A stretch of DNA of 64,000 bases, taken from the NCBI RefSeq assembly GCF_025685415.1, contig NZ_JAGSYB010000001.1:930001-994000 (forward strand). The letters are read 5' to 3'. This DNA is from Terriglobus aquaticus. Lineage in GTDB: Bacteria > Acidobacteriota > Terriglobia > Terriglobales > Acidobacteriaceae. This document shows positions 17,029-28,426 of this stretch, piece after piece. The notes under the pieces were generated by a model. That model saw only the letters and a list, made by a program, of their open reading frames with translations. It searched no databases and was not told the origin of the DNA. The stretch's first letter is position 1. Each line of letters starts with the position of its first letter. The translations under genes and the position numbers were made by a program.

Positions 17029-18099
17029 ATGCGCTTTCGTACCGCTGCCGTGTCGCGATCCGCCGCTTTGTTGCTGTCGTTACTCACCGCCTGGCCCGGG
17101 CAGACGAATGCATTTGGGCCCGATGTACCGGAACGCCTGTTCACCCTGAACCACGGCGCCATGGCAACGGAGTGGCAACTGGTGGTGAGTGCGCGAGATG
17201 AGACCCGCGCCGCCGAGCTGGCTGGCGAGGTGTTCGACGAAGTGGATCGCCTGGAAGATCTGCTGAGCAACTACCGCCCGCATAGCGAACTGTCGCGCAT
17301 CAACGCAGACGCGGCAAGCGGTCCGGTCACGACCGATCCGGAGACGTTCGCGTTTCTGGAAGAGGCACAGCACTGGAGCCGGGCGAGCGACGGCGCCTTC
17401 GACATTACAGTGGGACCTTTGATGAAGGCGTGGGGCTTCTTTCGCAAAGAGGGCCGCGTGCCGAACTCGGCCGAACTGCAAGCGCTGCACGAACGGGTGG
17501 GCTCGCGCAAGATGGAGCTGCAGCCGGCGAACCGGAGTGTGTTGTTTCGCGTGCCAGGCGTGGAGCTTGATCCGGGCGGGATCGGAAAAGGATTTGCCGT
17601 AGATGCCGGGCTTCGCATACTGCGGGCCGCAGGCGTCCGATCTGCCATGCTCTCCGCTGGTAGCAGCACCATAGGAACGATCGGTCCACCGGCCGGAAGC
17701 GCCGCGTGGAGAGTGAACGCACACGATCCCTGGCGACCAGGGAATGATGTGACCTACACCCTGTTGCGCGACACAACGCTCTCTACAGCGAACTGCGCTG
17801 AGAAGAACTTCACGCTGCAGGGGCATCGGTACTGTCACATCATGGATCCGCGGACGCTGCGCCCTGTCGAGAACGTGCAGCAGGTGACGATTGTCGACCC
17901 TTCCGCAACGGCGAGTGACGCTCTGTCCAACGCCTTGTTCGTTTTGTCGCCTTCGGAAAGCATTCGGCTGCTGCACTCGCTGCCGAACGATCGTGCGTTG
18001 ATCGTCACAGGCGCAGAGGACCATCGTGTGTGCACCGCGATACGATGGCGGCAGCCGATTGCGCCCGGGTTCTGCCGGCGCGTCGTGGAGGTGGAATGA
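17029..18099 (+). CDS. apbE: FAD:protein FMN transferase (ApbE)
   Basis: Periplasmic flavin transferase that covalently attaches FMN to threonine of target proteins such as Rnf/Nqr subunits or fumarate-reductase-like domains. The 356-residue protein has a Sec signal (ALLLSLLTAWPGQTNA) without a lipobox Cys, unlike many ApbE lipoproteins. Family motifs: NHGAMATEWQLVV, the DRLEDLLSNYRPHSELSRIN segment, VELDPGGIGKGFAVD, SAGSSTIG, HIMDPRT, and SDALSNALFVL in place of the usual metal-binding T(D)xLST-type motif, so metal coordination should be checked. It starts 11 bp from the divergent oxidoreductase and overlaps the next gene by 4 bp (ATGA). No target flavoprotein is evident in the operon. Confidence 0.9.
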   Translation: MRFRTAAVSRSAALLLSLLTAWPGQTNAFGPDVPERLFTLNHGAMATEWQLVVSARDETRAAELAGEVFDEVDRLEDLLSNYRPHSELSRINADAASGPVTTDPETFAFLEEAQHWSRASDGAFDITVGPLMKAWGFFRKEGRVPNSAELQALHERVGSRKMELQPANRSVLFRVPGVELDPGGIGKGFAVDAGLRILRAAGVRSAMLSAGSSTIGTIGPPAGSAAWRVNAHDPWRPGNDVTYTLLRDTTLSTANCAEKNFTLQGHRYCHIMDPRTLRPVENVQQVTIVDPSATASDALSNALFVLSPSESIRLLHSLPNDRALIVTGAEDHRVCTAIRWRQPIAPGFCRRVVEVE

Positions 18100-19322
18100 A
18101 TCGAAGGACCTTTTTGCAGACTTCGGCGGCGACGGCGGCCATGTTTGCGCGGGATGGACACGCGACGATGTCGGCCCGCAGCGCGAATGATCGGGTCCAG
18201 ATGGGCGTGATCGGACCGGGAAGCCGAGGCAAAGAGGTGCTGCGCCAGATGCTGCACGTGCCGGGGGTGGAGGTGGTTGGCGTAGCCGATGTGTACGAGC
18301 CGCGCTTTGCCCAGGCCGACGCCGTTGCCGAGCGCACGGTATTTCACACCAAGGACTATCGCGAGCTGATCGCCCGGCCGGATGTGGATGCCTTTCTGAT
18401 TGCGACTCCTCTCTCGCTGCACCGCGAACACCTGGAGGCCGTGCTGCATACCGGCAAGCCGGTGTACAGCGAAAAGGCGATGGGCTTTACCGTCCCAGAC
18501 TGCCAGGGCATTATCGCCGCGGCACGCCGCAGCCGGAGCATTCTGCAGATCGGGCACCAGTACCGCTACGCGCCATGGATCGTGGCGAGCATGGAGCGCA
18601 TCCGCAAAGGCGAGATCGGCGAACCCACGCACGTGTACGCGTACTGGCATCGCAACAACGACTGGCGCCGACCCGTGCCGAAGGATGACCCAAACGGAAA
18701 GTTAGAACACCTGATCAACTGGCGGCTTTACCGCGAAACTTCCGGCGGCCTCGTCACCGAGCTTGGCGTGCACCACATCGATCTGGCGAACTGGATCTTT
18801 GGCGGCCAGCCAACCCACGTGCTGGGTACCAACAGCATCGTGCGGTACCGCGATGGCCGAACAGTCGGCGATAACACCCAATGCACGTTCCTGTATGCAG
18901 GCGGCAAGCGGATGGTGTTCAGTTCGCTGACTGACAATGCCAAGCAAGGTAACGAGTTCTGGGTGTACGGCACGGAAGGCAGCGTGCAGTTCACGATCGA
19001 AGACGCCGTCTTCTACTACGAGAAGAAGAAGCCGCTGCCCAAAGAGGCCAACGCAACCGTGGTAGAGCATGGGGTGGAGACCGGGGCAAGTTACTCGACC
19101 GGCAACGAGATGCCTTACCGCGGACCCGGCGACAAGGTGCAGGTGACGTATATCGATCCGACGCTGGCCTGCGCTTCGGCCTTCTTCGCCGCGGTGCGGG
19201 GCGGAGCAAAGCCGCTGGCAAATGCTGAGGTCGGCTACCGTGCGGCGATCGCCTGCGCCGTGGCACACGATGCGGTCTTCACGGAAGAGAAAACGCCTAT
19301 CCCGGCGTTGCCGGTCGTATGA
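18096..19322 (+). CDS. Tat-exported Gfo/Idh/MocA-family oxidoreductase
   Basis: NAD(P)-dependent dehydrogenase-type protein of 408 residues acting on sugars or sugar-like substrates. It begins with a twin-arginine signal (MNRRTFLQTSAATAAMF), so it is probably folded with its nucleotide before export. The Rossmann motif is GVIGPGSRG (37-45), followed by VVGVADVYEP and the family motif YSEKAMG, where Glu-Lys carries the usual catalytic lysine. It also has QIGHQYRYAP and TELGVHHIDLANW. The start at 18096 overlaps the apbE stop (ATGA), and its stop overlaps the ABC ATPase start in the same way, so the three genes are translationally coupled. The substrate is unknown. Confidence 0.88.
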   Translation: MNRRTFLQTSAATAAMFARDGHATMSARSANDRVQMGVIGPGSRGKEVLRQMLHVPGVEVVGVADVYEPRFAQADAVAERTVFHTKDYRELIARPDVDAFLIATPLSLHREHLEAVLHTGKPVYSEKAMGFTVPDCQGIIAAARRSRSILQIGHQYRYAPWIVASMERIRKGEIGEPTHVYAYWHRNNDWRRPVPKDDPNGKLEHLINWRLYRETSGGLVTELGVHHIDLANWIFGGQPTHVLGTNSIVRYRDGRTVGDNTQCTFLYAGGKRMVFSSLTDNAKQGNEFWVYGTEGSVQFTIEDAVFYYEKKKPLPKEANATVVEHGVETGASYSTGNEMPYRGPGDKVQVTYIDPTLACASAFFAAVRGGAKPLANAEVGYRAAIACAVAHDAVFTEEKTPIPALPVV

Positions 19323-20140
19323 CGGACCGGGCAGTGGAGACAGACACCGCACCGCTGTTTATCGATCTCAGCGCAGTGTCCGTGATGCGCGGGGATGCCG
19401 TGGTGCTGCACGACATCGCGCTGGAGATCCCGGCAGGGCAGTGTGTGGCCATTCTGGGGCCGAACGGATGTGGCAAGTCCACGCTGGTCCAAACGTTGAC
19501 GCGTGAGCTGTATCCCGTGGTGCGGCCGGGTATGCACGTGCGCATCTTTGGCCGCGAGCGCTGGGATGTGACAGAGCTGCGGCGGCGGCTAGGCATTGTG
19601 CCTTCCACTGCGCCGCCTCGCGATGCGCTGGGCGTGCCTGCGTTGGAGGTCGTGACCGCCGGCTTTTTTTCCGCAGCGCGATTGTGGCCAAACCTGCGGC
19701 CGACCGCAGAGATGCGAGAAGAGGCATACGCAGGCATGGAGCGACTCGGCATAGCTAGTCTGGCGGACCGGGAGCTTGGTGCCATGTCCGCAGGGCAGCA
19801 GAAACGGGTGATGATCGCGCGAGCGCTCTGCTCCAGCGGCGATGGCAGCGGCCAACGTGTGCTGTTGCTGGATGAGCCATCGAACGCGCTTGACCTGCGC
19901 GCCCAGCATGAGTTGCGCGAGACGTTGATGCGGCTTGCGGGGGACGGAGTGGGCCTGGTACTAGTGACTCACCACACGCAAGACATCGTCCCTGCATTTG
20001 AGCGAGTGCTAATGATGCAGTCGGGGCGCATCATGGCAGACGGAACACCGAGCGACCTGCTTACCGCTGAGGCGTTGAGCGATCTGTACGACCTGCAGTT
20101 GCAGGTTCAGCAGCGCGATGATCTCTACTTCGCGTTCTGA
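19319..20140 (+). CDS. ABC transporter ATP-binding protein
   Basis: A 273-residue ATPase: Walker A GPNGCGKST (47-55), signature MSAGQQKR in place of LSGGQ, Walker B VLLLDEPS, D-loop and H-switch VTHHTQD. It resembles ATPases of iron-complex/molybdate-type or YlmA/ModF-like systems. No membrane or binding-protein partner lies in the operon, so it either works with a permease elsewhere or is a soluble ABC protein. It overlaps the preceding oxidoreductase by 4 bp and convergently overlaps the tail of the phosphoesterase gene (20125-20140) by 16 bp, leaving no room for an intergenic terminator. Confidence 0.85.
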   Translation: MTDRAVETDTAPLFIDLSAVSVMRGDAVVLHDIALEIPAGQCVAILGPNGCGKSTLVQTLTRELYPVVRPGMHVRIFGRERWDVTELRRRLGIVPSTAPPRDALGVPALEVVTAGFFSAARLWPNLRPTAEMREEAYAGMERLGIASLADRELGAMSAGQQKRVMIARALCSSGDGSGQRVLLLDEPSNALDLRAQHELRETLMRLAGDGVGLVLVTHHTQDIVPAFERVLMMQSGRIMADGTPSDLLTAEALSDLYDLQLQVQQRDDLYFAF

Positions 20141-21672
20141 GCGGGAGGCAACATACCGCCGGGCGCTGAGCAGGCGCACGCCGTAAACCCGGCGGCGCTG
20201 CTGTGCTGCATGGCACATCGTTGCTGGGGCCACGTCGCGCGGACCGCAAACAGCCGCAGGCCGGAGGCCAACGAAGTCTGGTACGCATCGATCTGCGTCG
20301 CAGCGGCGTCGGGTGTTGTCTCCCAGCGGTGCAGTAGGTCGCTCACGCTGCGCGCCGTGAAGTTCGGCTCAGAGTACCGCTCGCGGAAGTCGTAAGCCGT
20401 GGACCATCGCCAAGCTTGCGACGGCTCTGCACCCGCCGGCGTCGCTGGAGAGACTGCGGTCGCGACTCGCTTGCTGTAGTCCACCAGCGTTGCCGAACCG
20501 GGATCGATCTGTGCGAGGAGGTAAGCGGGAGCATTGCCGCTGACAGGGGAGATGGATGGGACCGTCTTCAGTGCGACACCCGGAGCGGCGGAGTCGCTGC
20601 CTTCGATGCGATGGATTTCGTCCACATGGGAATGACCCGAGATGAAAACGCGCACCGTGTCGGCGTATTCAACCAGGAGATTGGCGAATGTGTCGTCAGG
20701 GAAGAAGGTAGCTGGCGCCTGCCCGTGGCAGATGTCGTGCGGGTGCAGGTAGGTCCGGTAGATGTTCACCTCCGGCGGGATGTGGGCAAGAACCCAGACC
20801 GCCTGGTGTGCGGCTCGGGCAGCAGCAAGCTGACCACGAAGCCAGGACAGCAAAGCGGCGGCGCTGGCGCGATTCGCTTGATGCCCACAGGTTCCCTTGT
20901 AGTCCGACGCGAGATAGAGGTCGTCGAGCGCGATCACGCGCGTGTTGGGCAGGGTCGCCGCCATAGGCAGCGCGTACGAACCGAAACGCATGAAGTCCTG
21001 CCGAGCGAGGTCGCGATCGTGGGCTGAGGTATTGCGCCAACCGGCGGAGATCGTCGGCGCCAGCCGGTGAAGCAAGCGGCTGTCCTCATCCAGCGCGTAA
21101 TCTTCGCAGTCGGTGTCGTTGTTGCCGGGAGCGAAGTGGATCGTCGCCTCGGGAAAGCGCTGCTGCAACTGCAGCAACTGGAACTCGATGGTCTTTGCGG
21201 CGAAGTCTGACAGGCCGGAGCTGTCCGTCCCAGAGGGATCGAGCAAGGTGCGGTAGCGGCAGGCGAATCCGTGCACCAGCATGTCTCCGGGGACGAGCAC
21301 GACGGACGGGTGGGCCTTCGCGGCATCGTCGAAGGCCGAAAGCTCCAGCGCTGGGTCGGAATCCGTTAGCTTCTCGTTGCAGGTAGCCTGCAGATTGGCG
21401 AACTGGGCGGCCGCGTCGGCCGCTGGCGGTTCAGCAAGAATGGCCGACCACTGCGCGACCGGCGCAGCAGCCAGGCGTTTCGCGCGCGAGGGGTCGCGGA
21501 ACGGATCGAGATGCGGATCGCTCAGCAGCGCGGCCGTGACTGTGCCGGCGGGCGCGGCCTGCGCGCGCAACGCTGGCCCCAGCGCGGGCGCGAGCAGAGC
21601 AAGAACAAACAGCAGAAGCAACGGAAGTCTCGCGCGCACACCGAAACGAATTTCCCGTGCGCGGGTCGGCAT
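20125..21672 (-). CDS. Secreted calcineurin-like phosphoesterase (acid sphingomyelinase-like)
   Basis: Exported 515-residue metallophosphoesterase with a signal peptide (LPLLLLFVLALLAPALGPALRAQA). Metal-site motifs occur in order: LLSDPHLDP (D and H), VLVPGDML, APGNNDTD, VLAHIPPE and FISGHSHVDE. The spacing and Cys-rich surroundings (ATCNEK, FACRYR, DCEDY, GTCGHQ) resemble acid-sphingomyelinase-type phosphodiesterases rather than simple phosphatases, so a phosphodiester such as a lipid head group is a fair guess. Its ATG directly abuts the stop of the ArgA-like acetyltransferase, making it the apparent last gene of the arginine operon, which has no obvious metabolic logic. Confidence 0.8.
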   Translation of the reverse strand: MPTRAREIRFGVRARLPLLLLFVLALLAPALGPALRAQAAPAGTVTAALLSDPHLDPFRDPSRAKRLAAAPVAQWSAILAEPPAADAAAQFANLQATCNEKLTDSDPALELSAFDDAAKAHPSVVLVPGDMLVHGFACRYRTLLDPSGTDSSGLSDFAAKTIEFQLLQLQQRFPEATIHFAPGNNDTDCEDYALDEDSRLLHRLAPTISAGWRNTSAHDRDLARQDFMRFGSYALPMAATLPNTRVIALDDLYLASDYKGTCGHQANRASAAALLSWLRGQLAAARAAHQAVWVLAHIPPEVNIYRTYLHPHDICHGQAPATFFPDDTFANLLVEYADTVRVFISGHSHVDEIHRIEGSDSAAPGVALKTVPSISPVSGNAPAYLLAQIDPGSATLVDYSKRVATAVSPATPAGAEPSQAWRWSTAYDFRERYSEPNFTARSVSDLLHRWETTPDAAATQIDAYQTSLASGLRLFAVRATWPQQRCAMQHSSAAGFTACACSAPGGMLPPAQNAK

Positions 21673-22227
21673 TCAGCGATCCGTTCCGGTAAATGCGATT
21701 TGCAAAGGGACGAGTTCCGGCTGCTTGATCTTGGTTGGCCCCAGCACAGCGACGCGCGGCACCGGTCCGCGGATCATCGCCAATTCATCGCAGGCATGCA
21801 GCCGAGGACACTTCTGGCAATCCTTGTAGATCTTGTCGGGCAGCGCGGTGCGATCCATGGTAGTGCGGAAGCCGTAGTGAAAGAAAAAATCCGGGATACG
21901 CGTGAAGAGGCACGTGGTTTGCACGCCGTGCTCCTCTGCTTCGGCCAGCAAGGCCTTCAGCAGCTTGCCGCCGGCGCCCTGGCCCTTGGCTTCTGGTTTC
22001 ACGACGATCGAGCGCACCTCGGCCAGGTGCGGACCGTACAGGTGCAGGGCGCCGCAGCCGAGAAAGATGCCGCCTTCCGACTCCGCGACGAAGAAGTCAC
22101 GAACGTTTTCGCAGATCTCCGCGTACTGCCGGCGCAACAGCGTGCCATCCCCCGAGAGCGAGTTGACCAGCTCGAAGATGTTGGCCGCATCCTGCAGCCG
22201 GGCCTTGCGAACGCTAGCTCCGGGCAT
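21673..22227 (-). CDS. argA: GNAT acetyltransferase, probable short-form N-acetylglutamate synthase
   Basis: A 184-residue GNAT protein with the acetyl-CoA-binding strand and loop VRSIVVKPEAKGQGAGGKLL and the N-terminal substrate region (RKARLQDAANIFELVNSLS). The tail has DCQKCPRLHACDE, a Cys triplet that I associate with short ArgA-type N-acetylglutamate synthases. It overlaps argH by 14 bp and is in the arginine operon, so making N-acetylglutamate from glutamate and acetyl-CoA is the likely role. It lacks the amino-acid-kinase regulatory domain of classical ArgA, so arginine feedback would need another site. The assignment rests on context and fold; the symbol is by function, not proven orthology. 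Confidence 0.75.
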   Translation of the reverse strand: MPGASVRKARLQDAANIFELVNSLSGDGTLLRRQYAEICENVRDFFVAESEGGIFLGCGALHLYGPHLAEVRSIVVKPEAKGQGAGGKLLKALLAEAEEHGVQTTCLFTRIPDFFFHYGFRTTMDRTALPDKIYKDCQKCPRLHACDELAMIRGPVPRVAVLGPTKIKQPELVPLQIAFTGTDR

Positions 22228-23692
22228 ACTCAGCCTCCCGGAGAGTTCCGTCCAGCATCTCCACCGCGCTCTGCTCGGAGAGCCGCGCGCGTGCTTCCCC
22301 GAGCGCCGCCAGCACGCGCTTCATCGCCGTTCCACCAATCACGTCATGGCAGTCGATGGTTGCTCGCAGCGAGATTGCATCGTGGAAGTCCGGCCCAAAC
22401 TCATCGCCAAACTGCTTCAGTTCCTCGACGGAAAGAGCGTTCAACTCGCGCCCACTTTCCAATGCAAAGCGAACAGCATTGCCGATCTTCTCGTGTGCCT
22501 TGCGGAAAGGCACGCCCTTGTTGGAGAGATACGTCGCGGCTGCCATCGCGTTCAGATATCCCCGGGATGCCGCCTCCTGCATGCGCTCGTAGCGGAACCG
22601 CAGTGACGAGGTAAAGCGATGCAGCAGCACCGTGATCTCGATGATGGTGTCGCTCGCGTTGAAGACAGCTTCCTGCCCTTCCTGAAGATCCTTGTTGTAT
22701 GCCAGAGGAAGACCCTTCACCAGCATCAGCAACGTGGACAACGCACCGGTGACTCTCGAACACTTACCGCGTAGCAATTCCGTGAAGTCCGGATTCTTCT
22801 TCTGCGGCATCGCCGAAGAGCCGGTGGAGAATGCCTCTGGAAGCTCGATAAACTGAAACTCCGAAGATGCGAAGAGCGTGATCTCTTCCGCGAACCGCGA
22901 GATGTGCAAGGCAAACGTCGAGAGCACTTGGACGAACTCGATGGCGAAGTCACGGTCAGAGGTCGCGTCGATGCTGTTGGGTGTGGGAGCGGTAAACCAC
23001 AGCGCACGGCTCGCGATCTCGCGATCCAACGGCAGCGTTGCCCCGGCCACGGCGCCAGAGCCAAGCGGGCAAAAGCTGAGCCGCTTCTTGCAATCCGCAA
23101 GGCGCGAAAGATCGCGTTCGATCATGGAAACATAGGCAAGCAGCCAGTGCGCCACCAGCACCGGCTCCGCGCGCTGCAGGTGTGTGTACGACGGCATCAC
23201 CGCATCCCCAGCCTGCTCTGCAAGTTCAACCAGCGCGAGCGCCCAGCGCTTCATGCCCTCTGCGATCAGGTACATGCTGTCGCCCACGTACAGCCGCATG
23301 TCTGTCGCAATCTGTTCGTTGCGGCTGCGGCCCGTGTGCAGCTTCAGGGCGAGGTCGCCGATCTGGCGCTTCAGCTCCAACTCGACAAAATGGTGAACGT
23401 CTTCTGCCTGACTTGCCGAGTCTGCCCAGGGAGCGCCCGCGTCGAAGATGGTGCGCTCGTCGTTCAGGCCTTCCTGCCGCACAAGCTGACCTAGAGCTTC
23501 GATCATTTGCTGCTCTTCGTCGGCCGTCAGAATGCCTGCAGCCGCGATCATCCGCGCATGGGCGATACTGGCGCTCGCTTCCATCGGAATCAGCCGCCAG
23601 TCGAACACAAACGAGCGCTGCCACTGCTCGAAGTCAGGATCGAGAGGCTCGCGAAAGCGGCCGGACCACATCTTTGTCGGTTGGGTCGCCAT
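22214..23692 (-). CDS. argH: Argininosuccinate lyase
   Basis: Cleaves argininosuccinate to arginine and fumarate, the last step of arginine synthesis; a cytoplasmic homotetramer. The 492-residue sequence has the superfamily signature GSSAMPQKKNPD (291-302, with the catalytic Ser loop), the SYTHLQ histidine (H171), and LHTGRSRNEQIATDMRLY (118-135). The length is slightly above the usual 460 because of a C-terminal extension after about 470. It starts 2 bp after the argG stop and overlaps the acetyltransferase gene, so translation is coupled on both sides. Confidence 0.97.
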   Translation of the reverse strand: MATQPTKMWSGRFREPLDPDFEQWQRSFVFDWRLIPMEASASIAHARMIAAAGILTADEEQQMIEALGQLVRQEGLNDERTIFDAGAPWADSASQAEDVHHFVELELKRQIGDLALKLHTGRSRNEQIATDMRLYVGDSMYLIAEGMKRWALALVELAEQAGDAVMPSYTHLQRAEPVLVAHWLLAYVSMIERDLSRLADCKKRLSFCPLGSGAVAGATLPLDREIASRALWFTAPTPNSIDATSDRDFAIEFVQVLSTFALHISRFAEEITLFASSEFQFIELPEAFSTGSSAMPQKKNPDFTELLRGKCSRVTGALSTLLMLVKGLPLAYNKDLQEGQEAVFNASDTIIEITVLLHRFTSSLRFRYERMQEAASRGYLNAMAAATYLSNKGVPFRKAHEKIGNAVRFALESGRELNALSVEELKQFGDEFGPDFHDAISLRATIDCHDVIGGTAMKRVLAALGEARARLSEQSAVEMLDGTLREAEYARS

Positions 23693-23694
23693 GC

Positions 23695-26252
<2,558 letters not shown>

Positions 26253-26260
<8 letters not shown>

Positions 26261-27515
26261 GTACCGCTTCTCCAGCAGCCTCAACCTCGCTCGTCTGCTT
26301 TGCTTCGATCTCAGGCAGCAGCGACTCGAGGGCTGCAATAGTTTCGTCTACCTGCGCGTGCGTAAGCAGGAACGGAGGCAGGAAGCGCAGGACAGTTTCA
26401 CTGGTGCGATTCAGCAGGATGTGCTTCTCGAGCATCATGCGCCCCTGAAGTTCGCCTGCGATTTCGGCGGAGTGCATGTCCATGCCGAGCATCAGGCCCA
26501 TGCCGCGCACTTCCGCGACGACCGGGTGCCGGGATGCGAACTCCTCAAGCTGCTGCTTGAAGTAGGCGCCCACCTCACTCACGTGGTCCAGCAGGGAAGA
26601 GCGCTCAATCTCGTCGATCACGGCAAGCGCGACGGCGCAGACCAGCGGCCCGCCACCGAAGGTGGTGCCGTGCATGCCTGGAGTGATCGCACGAGCTGCT
26701 TCTTCGTTGCAGCACATGGCGCCCATCGGCAGGCCGCCGGCGATCGGCTTGGCCAGCGTCGTCACATCGGGCTGAATGCCCGTGTGCTGGTAGGCGCACC
26801 ACTTGCCGGTGCGGCCCATGCCGCTCTGGATCTCGTCGGCCAGCAGGAGCGCGCCCGTGGAATCGCACAGCTCACGTGCTGCGGCGAAGAACTCCTGCGG
26901 GACGGGATGGATGCCACCTTCGCCCTGGAGTGGCTCAATGCAGATGGCGCAGATGTCTTCCGAGAACGCGGAGCGCAAGGCATCCACGTCGTTGAACGGA
27001 ACAAAGGTGACGCCCGGCATGACCGGCTGAAACGGCTCACGGTACTTGTGCTTGTGCGTGGTCGCGACCGAACCCATGGTGCGGCCGTGGAAGCTATGCT
27101 CCAGCGCGAGAATGCGTGTGCCGATGTGCTTGCCTTCGGAGCGCAACAGTTCTGCATGCGCGCGAGCCAGCTTCAACGCCGCCTCCCACGCCTCTGTGCC
27201 GCTGTTGCACAGGAACACGCGGTCCATGCCGGTCAGTTCGGTCAGCTTCAGCGCCAACGTGGCGGTGTGGCTGTGAAAGAAGAGGTTTGACGTATGTAGC
27301 AGGCCCGTCGCAACCTGCTCGGCAATGGCCTTGTTGATGGCCGGGTGGTTGTATCCCAGACCACACACGCCGATGCCGCTGAGCAGGTCAAGGTACCGTG
27401 TGCCCGCATCGTCAACCAAGTGAACGCCTTCACCGCGCGTGAACAAAACCGGATGGCGGTCGTACGTGGAAAGCAGCAGCTTCTGTTCAGCCGCCTGGGT
27501 CGCAACAAGGTTCAT
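26253..27515 (-). CDS. argD: Acetylornithine aminotransferase
   Basis: PLP-dependent class III aminotransferase converting N-acetylglutamate semialdehyde to N-acetylornithine. Motifs: SNLFFHSHTA, FLCNSGTEAWEAALKLAR, HSFHGRTMGSV, LLADEIQSGMGRTG (the Asp contacting the PLP ring nitrogen) and TLAKPIAGGLPMGA (the PLP lysine). The ATG at 27515 is preferred because GGAGG lies 10 bp upstream and the sequence then begins at the normal family position, giving 420 residues. An ATG at 27647 overlapping the argB stop (ATGA) would add 44 residues of non-family sequence. The 128 bp between this start and argB would then be untranslated leader. Confidence 0.94.
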
Positions 27516-27643
27516 GTTGGTTGCACCTCCGTCCTTCGCAATCGGTTCGTGGTTCGCGATCATGGGTTCCGTCCTGTTGGGGTGAGAGTTGACGTGGTAA
27601 CGAAGGGGCGAGTGCATTTCGGTTCGAGTACTTGCGAAGGTGC

Positions 27644-28426
27644 TCATGCTGCCATCACCTCCGTACCCTGTTCGACGCGGGAACTGATCAGGTCGGGCAG
27701 AACGCGGGCTGCCTCGGCCGGAAGAATGCGGACACGCTTCACGCCGGCCTGCAGAGCGTCGCGGCAGGCGTTCAGCTTCGGCAGCATGCCGCCGCTGATC
27801 ACCGAGTTCTGTTGCAGCGCCGGAACATCGCGCAGCGACAACCAACGCATAACGGTGCCGTCCGCGCCCTTCACTCCGGGCACGTCCGTGAGGAATACGA
27901 GCGCGTCTGCCTTCACGCAGGCTGCGGTCGCTGCGGCCATCTCGTCGGCGTTGATGTTGTAGTACTCGCCGTCAAAACCAAGCGCGATGGAACTGATGAC
28001 GGGCACGGAGTTCATCGTCCAGATAGCCTCGATCCAACGCGGGTCGGTGGCAGCGATCTCACCGACAAATCCCAAATCCGGCGTGGTTCTTTTCTTACGC
28101 GCGCGAAACACCTGCCCGTCGCCGCCGCAAATGCCGACAGCGGATTGCCCCTGCTGATTGAGAGATGCCACCAGGGACTTGTTGACGCGCCCGGCAAGCA
28201 CCATCAGCGCGGCATCGCGCGTTTCGGCATCTGTCACACGCAAACCACTGATGAACTGCGATTCCTTACCCATCTGCGCCAGCGTGCGGGTCAACTGCAC
28301 GCCGCCACCATGTACCACGGCGACCCTGTGCCCGTCCGCTACCAAGTCTGCGATGGCCTTGCCGATCGCCTGGAGCAGTTCGGGTTGTTCCAGGGAGGCG
28401 CCGCCCAACTTCACCACGTACTTCAA
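27644..28426 (-). CDS. argB: Acetylglutamate kinase
   Basis: Phosphorylates N-acetylglutamate. The start is placed at a TTG (28426): it overlaps the argC stop as TTGA, has GGAGG 7 bp upstream, and yields the canonical N-terminus KYVVKLGGASLEQ. The ATG at 28456 would add 10 unrelated residues. The protein is 260 residues. Amino-acid-kinase motifs: VKLGGA, VVHGGGVQLT, INADEMAAATAACVKADALVFLTDVPGV, and SGGMLPKLNACRDAL. It lacks the long N-terminal helix found in arginine-inhibited hexameric kinases, so direct feedback by arginine is less likely; this rests on general knowledge of the family. Confidence 0.95.
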   Translation of the reverse strand: MKYVVKLGGASLEQPELLQAIGKAIADLVADGHRVAVVHGGGVQLTRTLAQMGKESQFISGLRVTDAETRDAALMVLAGRVNKSLVASLNQQGQSAVGICGGDGQVFRARKKRTTPDLGFVGEIAATDPRWIEAIWTMNSVPVISSIALGFDGEYYNINADEMAAATAACVKADALVFLTDVPGVKGADGTVMRWLSLRDVPALQQNSVISGGMLPKLNACRDALQAGVKRVRILPAEAARVLPDLISSRVEQGTEVMAA

